Below, piece by piece: positions 9,402 to 30,024 of a stretch of 64,000 nt of DNA. The position numbers and the translations under genes were made by a program. The DNA lies in the NCBI GenBank assembly GCA_963966185.1, contig CAWZYM010000066.1, forward strand, positions 1 to 64,000, in the 5' to 3' direction. Source of the DNA: Rhabditoides inermis (Eukaryota; Nematoda; Chromadorea; Rhabditida; Rhabditidae). How positions within the stretch are numbered: the first letter of the stretch is position 1; each line of letters opens with the position of its first letter. The notes under the pieces were generated by a model. That model did not search any database. It saw nothing but the letters and a program-made list of their open reading frames with translations, and was not told the origin of the DNA.

Positions 9402-11681
9402 CTACTGCGCGGGGGGCGCTCCGCTCGCAGCCGCGCCCGCCGGAGTCGTCCCAGCCATCGACGCGCCGTTCTGCGCAGCCTGCAAGGCACTCAGTTACCC
9501 CTCCTCCCTCCCCCACAACACAACCACCTTCTGCTTGAGCATGGTCCAGTCGAAGGTGTAGTCGTACTGGTGGTTGAGGGTGCGGAACAGAATGCGGAAC
9601 AGCTGTCGCAGGTACATGTAGTCGGGAGCCTCGTCGAAGCGCAGTCCGCGACAGTAGTTGAGGTACATCGAGAACTCGGCAGGGAAGCCCTTGCACAGCA
9701 TCTCGACGGGGGTCGACATCTTCTGAAAACGAGGATCGTGAGGAGATGTGGATAGAATGGACAACCTTCTCGGAGATCTTCTCGTATTTCTGCTTCTTGG
9801 TGGCGGCCTTGAGTCCCTGCCACGGAAGAGTTCCCCGGTTGAAGTACATGAGCACGTATCTGCAACCACAAACCCATCAAACTCATTCTATCTCATTCCA
9901 ATCTCCCACTCTTCCCTCCTGTCTCTCATCTACCCACTCACTCACCCGAGCGACTCCATGTCGTCACGACGCGACTGCTCGATACCCAAGTGAGCGTTGA
10001 TCGACGCGTATCTCAACATTAAAACATTATATATTGCATAGACACAAAACTCACAACTCACAACACTCCCTATCCACACACATACGTTACTCGCCACAAT
10101 TTCACAGCACACCCAGAGACAGAGGAAGCAAGTTACCTGGCGGTTCCGGTGAGGTTCTTGTCCTCCCTGTACGGTATGTGAGTGCGGGTGCGCGAGTCGC
10201 GGTACCTGAAGAACAAGAAATTGTTCATGTGAATTCCATCCCATTTTCTCTCGACTCTCGCTTCGGCTAACTTCTTGGCGAGTCCGAAGTCGATGAGGAA
10301 GAGCTTGTTGCAGTGGCGTCCGATTCCCATGAGGAAGTTGTCGGGTTTGATGTCGCGGTGGATGAAGTTCTTCACGTGAACATACTCGATGCGGCCAATC
10401 ATCTGGTCAGCAAGCATCAGCACTGTCTAAAAATGCACCTTTCAAGTTTACTACACATTGTCTTTGCATTCTTTATCTAGTTTGTTGGGGACATCACGAC
10501 ATTTCTATGGCCGCGGGAATAGACAACTCGTGTAAAAAATTACATGATGTGTGGCACGCAAATTGATATACTTTTCATCGCAGCCCTAGTCTTGCCCCGT
10601 TTTGTTTCGCCTTCTATCAACCACAAATACCTACGCAAACACACCCACTCGAATAATCAAACACCCCAAGCAACGGCAACATCCCTTCTCGAGCAGGCGT
10701 CTTTTCTTAACAGGCTACATAATGCTCCCTCCGATCGATACGCAATCAAGTGGTATAGCTTGGAAAAGCGCGCTGTTCGCCATACGCATATATGACTGAT
10801 CGGGGCGCACTGTGTACTTTGTGCGTTCGCTCTCTCGCTTCCCTTGTCACCTTCCCTTTCTCGTTCTTGGCCGACTGGCCAGACAGACGCACGACCATGG
10901 GCATCATCCACCAATCACTACTCACTACACCTCGTCCTAGCTCGTCCCGCTATTTACATACATACTAATCCTTTCGTTGTTGATTACGTTGTTCGTTTCG
11001 AAACCCACTCACAAAACGATCACCTTATTTCAAGAACATATTATATTGCATACCGTGCTCGCTCACATGACTGATAAATCAGAGCGGAAACCAGAATTTG
11101 ATAATTAATGAGTCCTCGACGTACCTTCATGGTGAATCTGCGGGAGCAGAAGTTGAAGAGGTCTTCGAGAGAGGGTCCGAGCAAGTCCATCACAAGTACA
11201 TTGTACTCGCGCTCCGTTCCGTACCCACAACAAATTAATTAACACATTAACAATGAATACATAAAAAAAACGAACTTACCATCGGATGTGAGGGATACCG
11301 ATTCCTCCCTGGAGAATCTTGTACACCTTGGACTCGTAGAGAAGCTGCGGGTGACGCGCCTGAAAGTAACACAATCAGACACCACAACAAACGCCAATCG
11401 CCAAATGCTCGCTCATACACAGAGTCCCAACCAAAAAGAAGAAAAACCGATACAGAACATACCCTGTTGCTCTCCAGCTTGATGGCCACCTCCTCTCCGT
11501 TCGTCACGTTGATGCTCACATAGATATCTCCGAACGAACCAGATCCAATCTTGCGGATCAGCTTGTACTTGGTCGCAACGATGAAATCCTACATAAATCA
11601 TGTTTCAAATTAAGAAAAAGGTCCTTTAATACAAATATAACAAAGCACCTTGTGGCCGGCGGCAACATTGTTCGACATCAT
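9402..11681 (-). CDS. kin-19: Casein kinase 1 alpha (331 aa)
   Basis: Ser/Thr kinase of the CK1 family; the alpha class primes beta-catenin in Wnt signalling (family knowledge). Ten exons: 11681-11649, 11588-11463, 11359-11280, 11224-11125, 10426-10272, 10205-10137, 10011-9946, 9859-9766, 9722-9528 and 9479-9402. Visible motifs: glycine loop IGSGSFGD, catalytic lysine in VAIKLES, catalytic loop [22 protein letters not shown] (DFG), the CK1-specific stretch around [21 protein letters not shown], and the C-lobe [15 protein letters not shown]. The C-terminal tail ([21 protein letters not shown]) is short and Ala/Pro rich, as in nematode KIN-19. Two ATGs are adjacent at 11681/11678. The intron at 11279-11225 lacks an AG acceptor (it ends GG), and the exon starting at 10011 uses a GAG acceptor. 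Orthology to CK1 alpha is strong; the symbol follows C. elegans. Confidence 0.95.
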
Positions 11682-13663
11682 TTTGTCCCGGTTGTGTGCT
11701 TGATATATGAAGTTTCCTTTGTGGAGCAAAGGAGCGCTCGAATCGACTCGCTCTTCTTCCGCTTATAGAAAAGCGCTGCCTGCTGACTGCACGACGAGCG
11801 CAGTTACCCGCTGTGTCCTGGAGCGACCGCGTGAACCACGTCGCAATCACCGAATGACACAACAAAAATCGATGGGCACGCAATATTGTGACAAAGACGA
11901 AAGAACAATCAATGCGTTCACGGCGTAGAGAACAATTCAAGATAACGAACGAACATGCCGCGTGCGCATTTCGCATGCACATGTGGGCACATCCAACGAA
12001 CATTGCTAGAAGCTGAAGCGAGATATATTACAACGACATGACAGCAGATACCTGAAATACTCTGAACAAGAAAAGCGAAAACAGAATACAAAGAAGCGAA
12101 GAGGCCGTCATCACATGTTGGGGGTTGGGGATAAGGAGGCCGAGTCGCAGTCGATAGCAAAGTGCTGGCGCGGGTTGCGATTACAGCAGAGCACACCGCA
12201 AGCGGGCCAATCTCCCTCTGACTAACAACCATCGAATCAAAACATTTCGTTTGTTTTACGTCGAATTCACACAGAATTCATCAAACTTGAATAAATATGA
12301 AGAAACCCATGTGCAATAAGCACTCGAAGACGAACAAAATAGCGGTGCCGGTGCACATCGGCGACGCCACGCGGGAGGATACGGCAAACAAGCGAGGCTA
12401 GTAAGTGATAAAAACAATCAGCTGACAACCCGGAAGGAGATTCAAAACCAGTGAGAACGTCGGCGTCGGCAAATAAGGCGCTACACGTTCAGAGGAAGGG
12501 GGCCGGGCGTCTGTAGTGCACATCGTATCACATAACCGTAGACCAACCTGACTAGTCCTTTGTTCTGATAAAACATATATATAAAAAAGGCTATTTTCAC
12601 AATGTTACAGAAAAGTAAATGGCAACCGCAACAGTTGTTGTAAATGCTATATCCTACAAGTAAAATGTGACCTTTTCCATACAGAGGAAGCAAAGAGTGT
12701 GAAACATAAGAAAAAGTCGATTCTTTCTAAACAGAGCGTTGCTCACGCCATGTTCTACACGTCGATTGCAGACAGACAGACTAGAGTGAGCAAACAATCA
12801 CTCTCTCGCAACAACAATGGCACAACAATGCAGTCTTGGTTGTCAGTAACGCCTGTGTTAACCAATTAATGCTATCAGTGAAAAAGAAGGAACGTGATCA
12901 ACTAATGACAAGAGGACACGATCGCCAGAATAGAAGTGTCGAAACCTTCTCAGTGTAAGAGAGATCTACACGTTTCCATGATATCGAAAACCAACGCTGA
13001 AAGGTTGTCAGAAAGTGACACCAACACCGGGCATGTACTGTATCACAGTCAATGAATTGAAATCTATTACGATAAAATGACGAAAGAAACCCGATATCAA
13101 TAACGAACCTTGATCACTCTCAATCGTCGAAGGTAGAAAACACAATCTTGAATCTATGAAGATGCCTTGTTCAAAACACAAACGGAAGTCGAATCTACAT
13201 AAATTTACAAACAAACAAAATAGGACGGAAACATGACAGGAAAAGCGCTAACGTGTGGCGGAACGGGCGGCAAGGTCGGACCGCGTCGCGACCGCTCCGC
13301 CCCAACGCTGCTCTCACCGCGGGACCCCAATGCGGCAAAATCAAACGTGCCTTTTCTTGTTCCTTCCATCCAGCCCAAACAGACAGGACTAGATTGGTTC
13401 TCCCGTTTCCATCAAGCCACTACACTTCCAGGTATATCATCGACAGCAAACAATCCGATACACTTCCCCAATCTCCGTTCCAAATACCTTCTGCTGTCAT
13501 GCATTCTAATTCTCCAACACATTTAATTCAAACAGTTCATTTACCATCGAAAACAATATGTACAAACATAACAAAAGGGACAAAATCTAGCCAACATGGT
13601 ATTCGACAGTAGTACACGTGTATTGCGATACCCGGAGTAGCTGGGGGAGTGTGTGTGCAGTGC
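11682..13663. other. Spacer upstream of casein kinase 1, no gene recognised
   Basis: About 2 kb containing the presumed CK1 alpha promoter. No exon with a supported protein match was found. A 97-119 codon open frame near 13233-13612 has no family similarity or splice context and is not annotated. Confidence 0.5.
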
Positions 13664-15326
13664 TCATATCTCCATCATCTCCTCGTCCTCACTGGAAGGT
13701 AGCTCAACAATGTGGGGCGGGGAGACGGATGGACTGAGACTGCTGCTGTTCCTCTCCTCCTCCTCATCCGGGAACGACACACTCGGAGAGTCGAGAGCAG
13801 CCGCGCCCGCCGTCACGATCACGTCCTCGTCGTCCACCTCTGCGATGCGACCGCGCATAGTAGGGTCGTTGAGTTTGTCGAGAGGATTCTCCGGCGGACG
13901 GTACATGGTCAGCTCGTTGCCCCGCACACTACCCCACATCTCCAACAGGGGCTGGCGGGCACTCTCACGAGCACGCAGCAGGTACTCCTGCAGACGCGAG
14001 TCAAGACGAATGCGCTTCGGAACAACCTCAAACAATACGATCAACACTGAACACAACATATGTGCAAACCACCATCAACTCACCTCGTCATCATCGGGCT
14101 CCTCTACCAGGGGCTGGCTCGTCTCTGCCTCACCCTGCCACTCCCCGTCGTCTGAACACATCTCCTCGTCATCCGAAGAAGACGCCGACCCACTAAAACA
14201 CCAATATTGGTCAACGAACATAATAGCATAATATCAAACAAATAAACAGAATATAAGTGACTGACATGTTCGCAGCGGGAAGCTGTGTGTTGTGTGTGTT
14301 GTCGGAGATGGTGAACTTCTCGAGGCAAGCGGCCACTCGATCAAACCTCCTCTTGGCGCGAGGCGCTCCTTCACACTCTCGCATCTCCTATAACAATTTT
14401 TTTTTAATCAATGACTGATTCATGAATTCAACATTATTGTCCACTACCGCCGCAGCGCTTGATCTAATAATCAGACTTCTCACACGTGATACAAAGTGAT
14501 GCAAAGCATACACACAAATGGTGGACAAAATGGCAAAACTGAGCGTAAATGGCGGAAAAGCAAAAGTGCGCATTTGTGGTTGTAGTCGGCAGGCAATGTC
14601 TAATCGATACTCGCACCTATTTCACATCACTACCACTCTCTTTCTCTCCCGCTTTCCTCTCGACCTGCAAGAGTTGCTCAACAGACAGAGACAAAGGAAC
14701 GCAGATTACACAGCCACTCCCTTCACGATCGCCTCACCATACACTTGCACTCACTCATCGCGCGACATTCAAGGAAAGACAGAATTGCACTGAGCGTTAT
14801 ACGTCATAATTGAATGAAGCATATCCCTCCCTACCCACATACGCGACATATGGATAGGGATTGTACAATGAAACAAAATGCGCATAAATATGAATGAATA
14901 ATGATACAAAATGCACATAAATATGAATGAATAATGATACAAAATGCACATAAATATATAATCGATTTTTACGCGCATACGGTGTTTCGAAAAGCGCGCA
15001 CGAGGATGGAATGGGTGTGGTTGTTGTCCGCGGGAGCAGCAGGTGTTTCTCGCTCAATGATTGGTGTCTCAAATGGGACCCCATCTCGCATAGGCATTCT
15101 TTTTTCTTCGTTCACCATTTCTCTCTTCTCCCTCTCGGCCAAAATGTCAGTCAACTATTCGAATCGGACTGCTGCGACATTGGGTTGTTTGTTGTTTCTT
15201 TCTACTCACCGCGGGTCGTTTGATTCCGATCAATCCAGTTGTCGATGTTGTTGCATTGGATGCTTGCTTCGAGGGCGCATCCCCTCCTACGTACTCAAAT
15301 GGCATTCGACGGTCAGCGACGGTCAT
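13664..15326 (-). CDS. Unrecognised acidic, probably nuclear protein (236 aa)
   Basis: Four exons in one frame: 15326-15210, 14387-14266, 14192-14084 and 14026-13664 (711 nt with stop). I do not recognise the family. The N-terminus holds a possible NLS (GIKRPA...PRAKRRFD). A Ser/Asp/Glu-rich block follows (SASSSDDEEMCSDDGEW), then a second basic patch (VPKRIRLD) and a helical central region (LQEYLLRARESARQPLLEMW). Next come an ordered-looking ELTMYRPPENPLDKLNDPTM segment and a long acidic/serine tail ending SSEDEEMMEI. A splice acceptor (GGTTTCAG) lies at 15335, eight bases upstream of the chosen ATG, which suggests trans-splicing and supports this start. The last exon uses a GAG acceptor. 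Exons 2-4 are well supported; exon 1 rests on phase and context. Confidence 0.68.
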
Positions 15327-16239
15327 AGCACAATCTGAAACCATTTAGTTACTCAACTACACTATTAGAAACAGTAGCATGTCATGGAAAAATAGAGAAG
15401 CTCGAAAAGAACGCGAGAAGCTTAGGCGTGCAGGCGCGAAAATGTTTCTGCATGTCAAAGGCACTTAGATATTACAAAGACACCCTTTACAAAAGAATAG
15501 AATTGTAGTCAGGAAATAAACGAGACATGGCCAATATATCACATGGCACTAGAAGAAAACATAGAAATTTCCAGACCTCTCTCTCTCTCTCTCTCTCTCT
15601 AGTACGAATTCGAATCGTCCAGAGCATTGGCAGAGAAGGAGAAACAGCGCACGAGAAAGAGAGAGTGAGAGAAAGTGAGTGCGGCGTGAGATAACATGCG
15701 TGCATGTGCACTATATCAAATTTACGCATATCAAATTTTTGCAACTAGCGTGAGGAAGGGGGATGAAAATGTATATCGCTCAGACATACATGGGAAGCAG
15801 AAATAAAAAAAATACATAAAAACGAGACTTGAAAACGAGACACTAGTGCCAGCCGACTAAGAGCAACAAAAAAAAATGCTGCAACATTGCAGCACAGCTT
15901 AACCAATGCAAATCAGATCACATCAGCAAACAGAACACACAAAATATATACAGAAACACTCACATATACATCCAAATGAGTGACGAATGTCGCACGGCGC
16001 TCACTATAAAGCCATATCGGCTCGTTTCACTCTCGATGCTTCGCGAATGTTCTGCGGCCGAATTCGATCGCGCGCGGCGGCTGCGGCGCCTCTCGCTCAC
16101 TCCAGTCTTTTCTTTGCACTGCAAACGTTCTAGAGAAGGCTGTGTATGACCCAGTTCACACGACAATAAGAACACACATTTCTTCTCATAGCTTTTATTC
16201 TAATCAAGATTTGATCAGGAAGGAAAGTTCTCTCGCAGT
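15327..16239. other. Spacer with (CT)n microsatellite, no gene recognised
   Basis: Between the acidic-protein gene and the 3' end of SRPK. It contains a (CT)n tract around 15578-15601 and otherwise AT-rich sequence. No exons are supported. Confidence 0.5.
15335..15336 (-). promoter_or_regulatory. Candidate spliced-leader acceptor (AG) for the acidic-protein gene
   Basis: On the minus strand GGTTTCAG ends here, eight bases before the ATG at 15326, with no phase-compatible upstream coding exon found. This fits a trans-splice site; a 5' UTR intron is the alternative. Confidence 0.5.
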
Positions 16240-16510
16240 ATGATCATCTATAGTGGGCTCGCAAATGAGTTTCACTCTTTTCACGAGAGACATTAGGGGT
16301 TAGACAACGATCAGAACCCTTTGAATGACGCTTCAATTTGAAATTTTGCGTGGATAGCCAAGATCGAACCGCGGACCGCTGCTTCCTAAGCGAGAGCGTT
16401 ACCGTTCAGTATACGGTTCAAAATCCACGATGTTTTCAACGAAAAATCATGAGCTAAGTGCGAGCCTATTATAGTATATCTTCAACAACGAAAAACGAGA
16501 CACTGAATAA
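16240..16510 (-). repeat. tRNA-derived SINE, family B copy 2
   Basis: On the minus strand: TTTTTCGTTGAAAACATCG, a tRNA-like head (GAACGGTAACGCTCTCGCT, then GCGGTTCGATCTTGG), AAAGGGTTCTGATCGTTG and CGTGAAAAGAGTG. The order is the same as at 4940-5555 but without the second inserted head. Confidence 0.65.
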
Positions 16511-16948
16511 TCCGTTTAATACATTGTATTAAAGGACCAATCAAATGAACAAAACGCGAAAATTCATAAAAAAAGAAGAAAAGAATGATCATTTTCAGTA
16601 GACATAAAACTCAGACACAGAGGGGACAAGAATGCGGAGAATACACACTATGCTGGTCAGTCTGCCATAGCATGCGACATCCGACAACGAGAGCCCGTCA
16701 CTGGGCGCGAGACGAGACAGCAAATGCAAGCTCAGCCGGTGGTTGCGGTAGATGAAACTATGCGGACTATCTGGGAAAAAAGGGGTATAAGCAAACGGGG
16801 CATTTAGCGAGTAAAATAGATCTCTCACTGACTCTTTCGAATACAAAGCCAATCAATCAGTCATCATGAACATCATCGCATACGTAGGAGGAGGGCGGAA
16901 TGAGCGTGGGGGCGGGGAGTATAAGGGGTGAGGCGTCTCCGTCTCCGT

Positions 16949-25927
<8,979 letters not shown>

Positions 25928-25957
25928 CTTCAACGCAAAAGATGTAGGTTGTACACC

Positions 25958-25966
25958 CTGAAATGA
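25958..25966 (-). promoter_or_regulatory. Candidate spliced-leader acceptor for SRPK
   Basis: On the minus strand ATTCATTTCAG ends about 30 nt before the SRPK ATG at 25927. No upstream coding exon is apparent, and directly beyond lies an (AT)n tract. Confidence 0.45.
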
Positions 25967-26003
25967 ATATATATATATACACATATATATATATATATAT
26001 ATC

Positions 26004-26053
<50 letters not shown>

Positions 26054-26055
26054 GA
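25967..26055. repeat. (AT)n tract containing a perfect 54-bp palindrome
   Basis: Alternating TA with one ACAC interruption. Bases 26002-26055 form an exact palindrome bounded by TCCGA and TCGGA. It lies just upstream of the SRPK 5' end in the divergent SRPK/Rheb spacer. Confidence 0.85.
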
Positions 26056-28155
26056 CCGATCGACAGTATCGTAAAATTCGAATGTCGTTTCAAATCAAAG
26101 AAGATGTGATGTCACGTGAGAGAAGCGACAGGAGGTGTGATAGACATGACGGCAGTTTGGGCGGTCACAGGCAGCAGCCTCTCGAAAGAGGACTAGCAGA
26201 TTAGCCGACAGCGAGCGGAGCGTAGCACATTCATTGTCATTCCGAACCGAACAGCCAACATTGACACGCGCAACCGCAACGCACTCACGCTTATGCGAGA
26301 ATGATTTTAACAAGATACACACCACGAAGCAAACTAAAATGATTCATTGCGAAGGCAATTATCGACGACGTACATATACAATAAACGCATGCCAGACTCA
26401 ATTGTAATGTGACGAGGCGAGTTTTAATAACATTAATGTACTGAAGTGAAAATTCACTGGTCAGTGTATCAATCAGACAGTTCATCGCTAAGCATCCGTT
26501 ATAACTTCTCGCCACACACACTCGACGGGTGTTGATCGCAACGATCCATTCAGGCGCCCACTCCCTCTTTCTCTCGCAACAGAGAGCGGGAGATAGGGGT
26601 GGGAGACCGCGATCAATAGATGGCACCCTCCCTCACTCCCATGTCCAGTCAGTGAGACAACAACAATCAGTCAGAATTCAACAGTCCACGAATAGACTGC
26701 ACCCAGTTGCTGCAAGACAAACTCATGTGACATACATAGTAATGTGACGGCAGAGAAATTAACCGAATAGAAATAACACATTGCTATCTTTATTTCTACT
26801 ACAAATTAGTGTAATGCATACTCAAGCATTGAGCACGAGCAAAAGAAATTGATCCTTTTCGAACAAGAAAGTAAATAATTTACCTTCCAACTAACAATCA
26901 AATTATCGTTTCTAATAGAACTGTTGGACCAGTAAATTGATGAACTGGGAATCGTAATCCACTACAAGCATCGAAAGAAATCATGCACATTCTTCGTCAA
27001 GATTCTACTTCATAACTTCATGGATCAAAATATTCGTACATAGCGCTACTGATTGGCAACAGAAACTGATACTAAAATAATTACACATATGAACAAGAAG
27101 GCGATGGTGGCAAGCTACATTTGTGGTTTACAACGAGCAGGAAACCAACAACGCAGTCAACACAGAAAGAAAACACACGAATACTAATTACTTTTCAAAA
27201 ATACATAGCGTTATTTGATCACAAATATGTGGATCGGGATCGTATGTTCATAAAAAAGTATGTATGTTCAAAAAACGCGCGAAAAGAAATGAGAAGCGAA
27301 ACTGACCGAGTAGCAAGACAATACGAGAAATAATGACAACATTTGATACTAAAAAGACGTAAAGATGAGTTGTGAGATCAAAAACAATCAATAAATCGAT
27401 CGATAACGCATCAGATAAGGGGTTTTATTGCGCGCCATACCCGAGTTGGTAACACTGGAACGATCAATGTGGTATGATTCGCAGCAGGGTGTTTGAATGT
27501 AGGCTACGGTAGCTAAGGGTGCGCCAGTCTGGGTTCTCTGCTCTCACTGTCGGCCGCCCGCCCGTCGTGTTATCTCCGTTTGGGATCCTTTTGTGCACTT
27601 TCTCTCGCCGAGTTTTGGAATAGGATCTCTGGAGGATATCGGAGCATCCCATCTATCCACGTCAGTCATCCTCCCTTTCACTATCCAATATTCACATTCA
27701 CCCTTTATCGATTTGTTGTTGTTTAATTCTCTTAAAAACGTTGATTGATTTAGTTTTTCCAACTTCTCTGCAATTGTTCATAATAAAGCACAACTTGTTC
27801 GTGTTCACAATAGGTGCAGTGGATTGCATGTGATGCGCATGTTTTACGCTCTGTCGTCGTTTTCCTTGTCTTGCGTCGCGTCAGCTGATTGATTATAGAA
27901 CAAGCGCGCGTAGTTTATCACTTGTGCTGTATTGATTGTTTATGGTCGCCTGTTAGAACTTCTTTTAGTATCAAAATGAGGAACCCTTTCAATGATTTAA
28001 CGTTTTCTGTGATTCAAAGTTCGCTTCACCCATCCTGTTTGTCCCCGTTCCTTTGTTTCGCAATATGTCCAACTCATTTCCGTCCGTGCAATATACCTGT
28101 GTTTGCGCGCATGTGAATACGTGGTCTTTCTAGCCTATATCAATCATTTTCTAGA
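26056..28155. other. Divergent promoter spacer between SRPK and Rheb
   Basis: About 2.1 kb separating the minus-strand and plus-strand gene blocks. No exon or known repeat family was recognised, and short open frames here lack coding character. Confidence 0.5.
28153..28154 (+). promoter_or_regulatory. Candidate spliced-leader acceptor for Rheb
   Basis: CATTTTCTAG ends one base before the Rheb ATG. An acceptor this close to the start codon is the usual layout of a trans-spliced nematode mRNA. Confidence 0.55.
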
Positions 28156-29357
28156 ATGTCGGCGGCGTCTAGAAATAAGATCACCCGCAAACTTGCCGTT
28201 ATGGGCTACCCCTGTGTCGGTGAGTCTCCCTTCATACTCCATTTCTCATTGTCAGTATGCTTCTTTTCTCCTTGCTCTCTTTCAGGCAAGTCGTCTATCA
28301 CGCTTCGTTTCGTGCACAATCAATTCCCGGATGCGTACGACACGACGATCGAAGACCTGCATAGCAAGGAACACAGGTTCAACAACCGCGATTACGATCT
28401 GCGCATCACCGACACAGCCGGACAGCAGGAGTGCGTGGAAGAGGGAGGGAGAGAGAGGGAGGGAGGGAGGGAGGGAGGGAGGGGGGAGATAGATATGCGA
28501 GGAATAGGACTGGGGAGTTTGTGTTTGCAGGTACAGCATCTTCCCTCGCTCTTGTTCCATCGACATTGATGGATACATACTCGTTTACGCCATTGACGAC
28601 AGAAAATCGTGAGTCTTACACTCACTTCTCTCGAATCCCTATAACCTTATATCTAGGTTCGAGATAATCCAGACTATCCACGATAAGATCATGGAGAACT
28701 GCGGAGATGTGCGGTGAGTATTGTCGCTGGTGTGTTCAATCAATCGTTTATCCGGAATCGTTATATCTGAATATGACAACACAATCATAATGATATGGAG
28801 CATACAGTAGTGCCTAAGATGCTAGATACATAATAGGCTAACGCCGGGGAAAGACAGGTAGGCTGACAAGGTTAGTGGTGGGAAGACGATACTTGATCGA
28901 TAATCATTCCTGGACCATTAGAGTACCATTCTTGACGTGAAGAGCTCCGAGGCTTCCTATGCTTCCATGCCAATTAGTATCTCCTCGCGCCATAGCTGCT
29001 TCCATATGAGGATACTTCCCGCCGCCTCACTGGTTACTCGGGAAGGATTCTTGTCGATGACCGAACATTCGGCGGCGGTGGGGCAAAATGAGGACCCGAC
29101 CGCACGCCGCGGGGAAAAGAAGAAGAATAAGAATAAGAATTTTATTCTTATTCTTCTTCTGGTGTGTTAATGTTGGGTAATGAGCTGTAGTGTCCCTGTG
29201 TGCGTGGTTGGAAACAAGCTGGACCTGCAACACAACTCGCGTGCCGTTTCCAAGGAGGAGGGAGTGAAGCTCGCACACAAATGGAAAGCTGCTTTCCTCG
29301 AATGCTCGGCGCGCGAAGATACGGTATGGAGACAGAGAAAGAGAGAAAGCGAAAGAC

Positions 29358-29404
<47 letters not shown>

Positions 29405-29506
29405 TTGTAGGCGGTGAAGGAAATCTTCAACAAAATTCTGTACGAGATCGAGGTGGCCAAGGGCAACATGCAGCCGAAGAAGGACGGTGGCTGTGTGATT
29501 GCGTGA
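28156..29506 (+). CDS. rheb-1: Rheb-family small GTPase (190 aa)
   Basis: Ras-like GTPase that activates TORC1 on lysosomal membranes (family knowledge). Six exons: 28156-28219, 28286-28430, 28531-28608, 28657-28713, 29191-29323 and 29411-29506 (573 nt). Visible motifs: P-loop GYPCVGKSS (Rheb-type, lacking the Ras glycine at position 12), switch [34 protein letters not shown] (switch II and the Rheb-specific SIFP...[10 protein letters not shown] block), GNKLDL for guanine specificity, ECSAR for G5, and a C-terminal CaaX box CVIA for prenylation. Switch I differs from the usual Rheb YDPTIENTF. Intron 4 carries a copy of repeat family B. Rheb and arfaptin are 518 bp apart in the same orientation. 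Confidence 0.93.
28736..29155 (+). repeat. Dispersed repeat family B, copy 2
   Basis: The most complete copy, running from AATCAATCGTTTATCCGGAA to the GCCGCGGGGAAAAG end and then an AAGAAT-repeat tail. It is inserted in Rheb intron 4. The tail with its flank forms a further small palindrome (AAGAAGAATAAG...CTTATTCTTCTT). Confidence 0.8.
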
Positions 29507-30024
29507 GGCGAACAGGCTCCGCCCACTCTGGTCCCGCCCCCGGGACACATAGTTGTTGTGTTGATGTTTTTTTGCACATTGTTGTCTGCCCTCTCAGTCC
29601 ACACATTCTCTGCTCGGCCTTATTGAGTAGTCCGCTTAGTTACACATTTTCTTTCCTATATACTTTGACGTTTTTTTTTAAATTATAGCCGAGTGAGTTT
29701 TATTCTTACAATCTCTGCGTGGTTTTCAGGCGTACAGTGTTTCTACTCTCTTCTTTTGTTGTATATACTTTTCTCCTATTCTCTGTCTATTTCATTTCTT
29801 CAATTCCCTTTTTAATATTACCCGTCAGCCGTTAGCCTACAAGTTGCGTTATGTTCATTATTGTTGCTGTGTAAGAAGAGATTTCTATTATTAGTGGTTG
29901 ATGGATTTCTTGGTTGCATGTGATGCCTAACTGTCGTTTGAACAGTCGCTTTTCGCGCTATCTGCAATCTCCCTCCCCTCTCTCCCCTTTATCCTAGTCC
30001 TGTCCTCGCATGTGCCCCTTTCAG
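29507..30024. other. Rheb 3' flank / arfaptin upstream spacer
   Basis: Pyrimidine-rich spacer that ends in the acceptor in front of the arfaptin ATG. No separate gene was recognised. A downstream operon gene is possible but the gap is longer than the classical ~100 bp. Confidence 0.45.
30023..30024 (+). promoter_or_regulatory. Candidate spliced-leader acceptor for arfaptin
   Basis: CCCCTTTCAG ends directly before the ATG at 30025, leaving no 5' UTR unless a leader is added. Confidence 0.6.

Noticed and set aside
13233..13612. Overlapping 97- and 119-codon frames upstream of the acidic-protein gene
   Set aside because: No family similarity, low-complexity composition, no splice context; probably chance.
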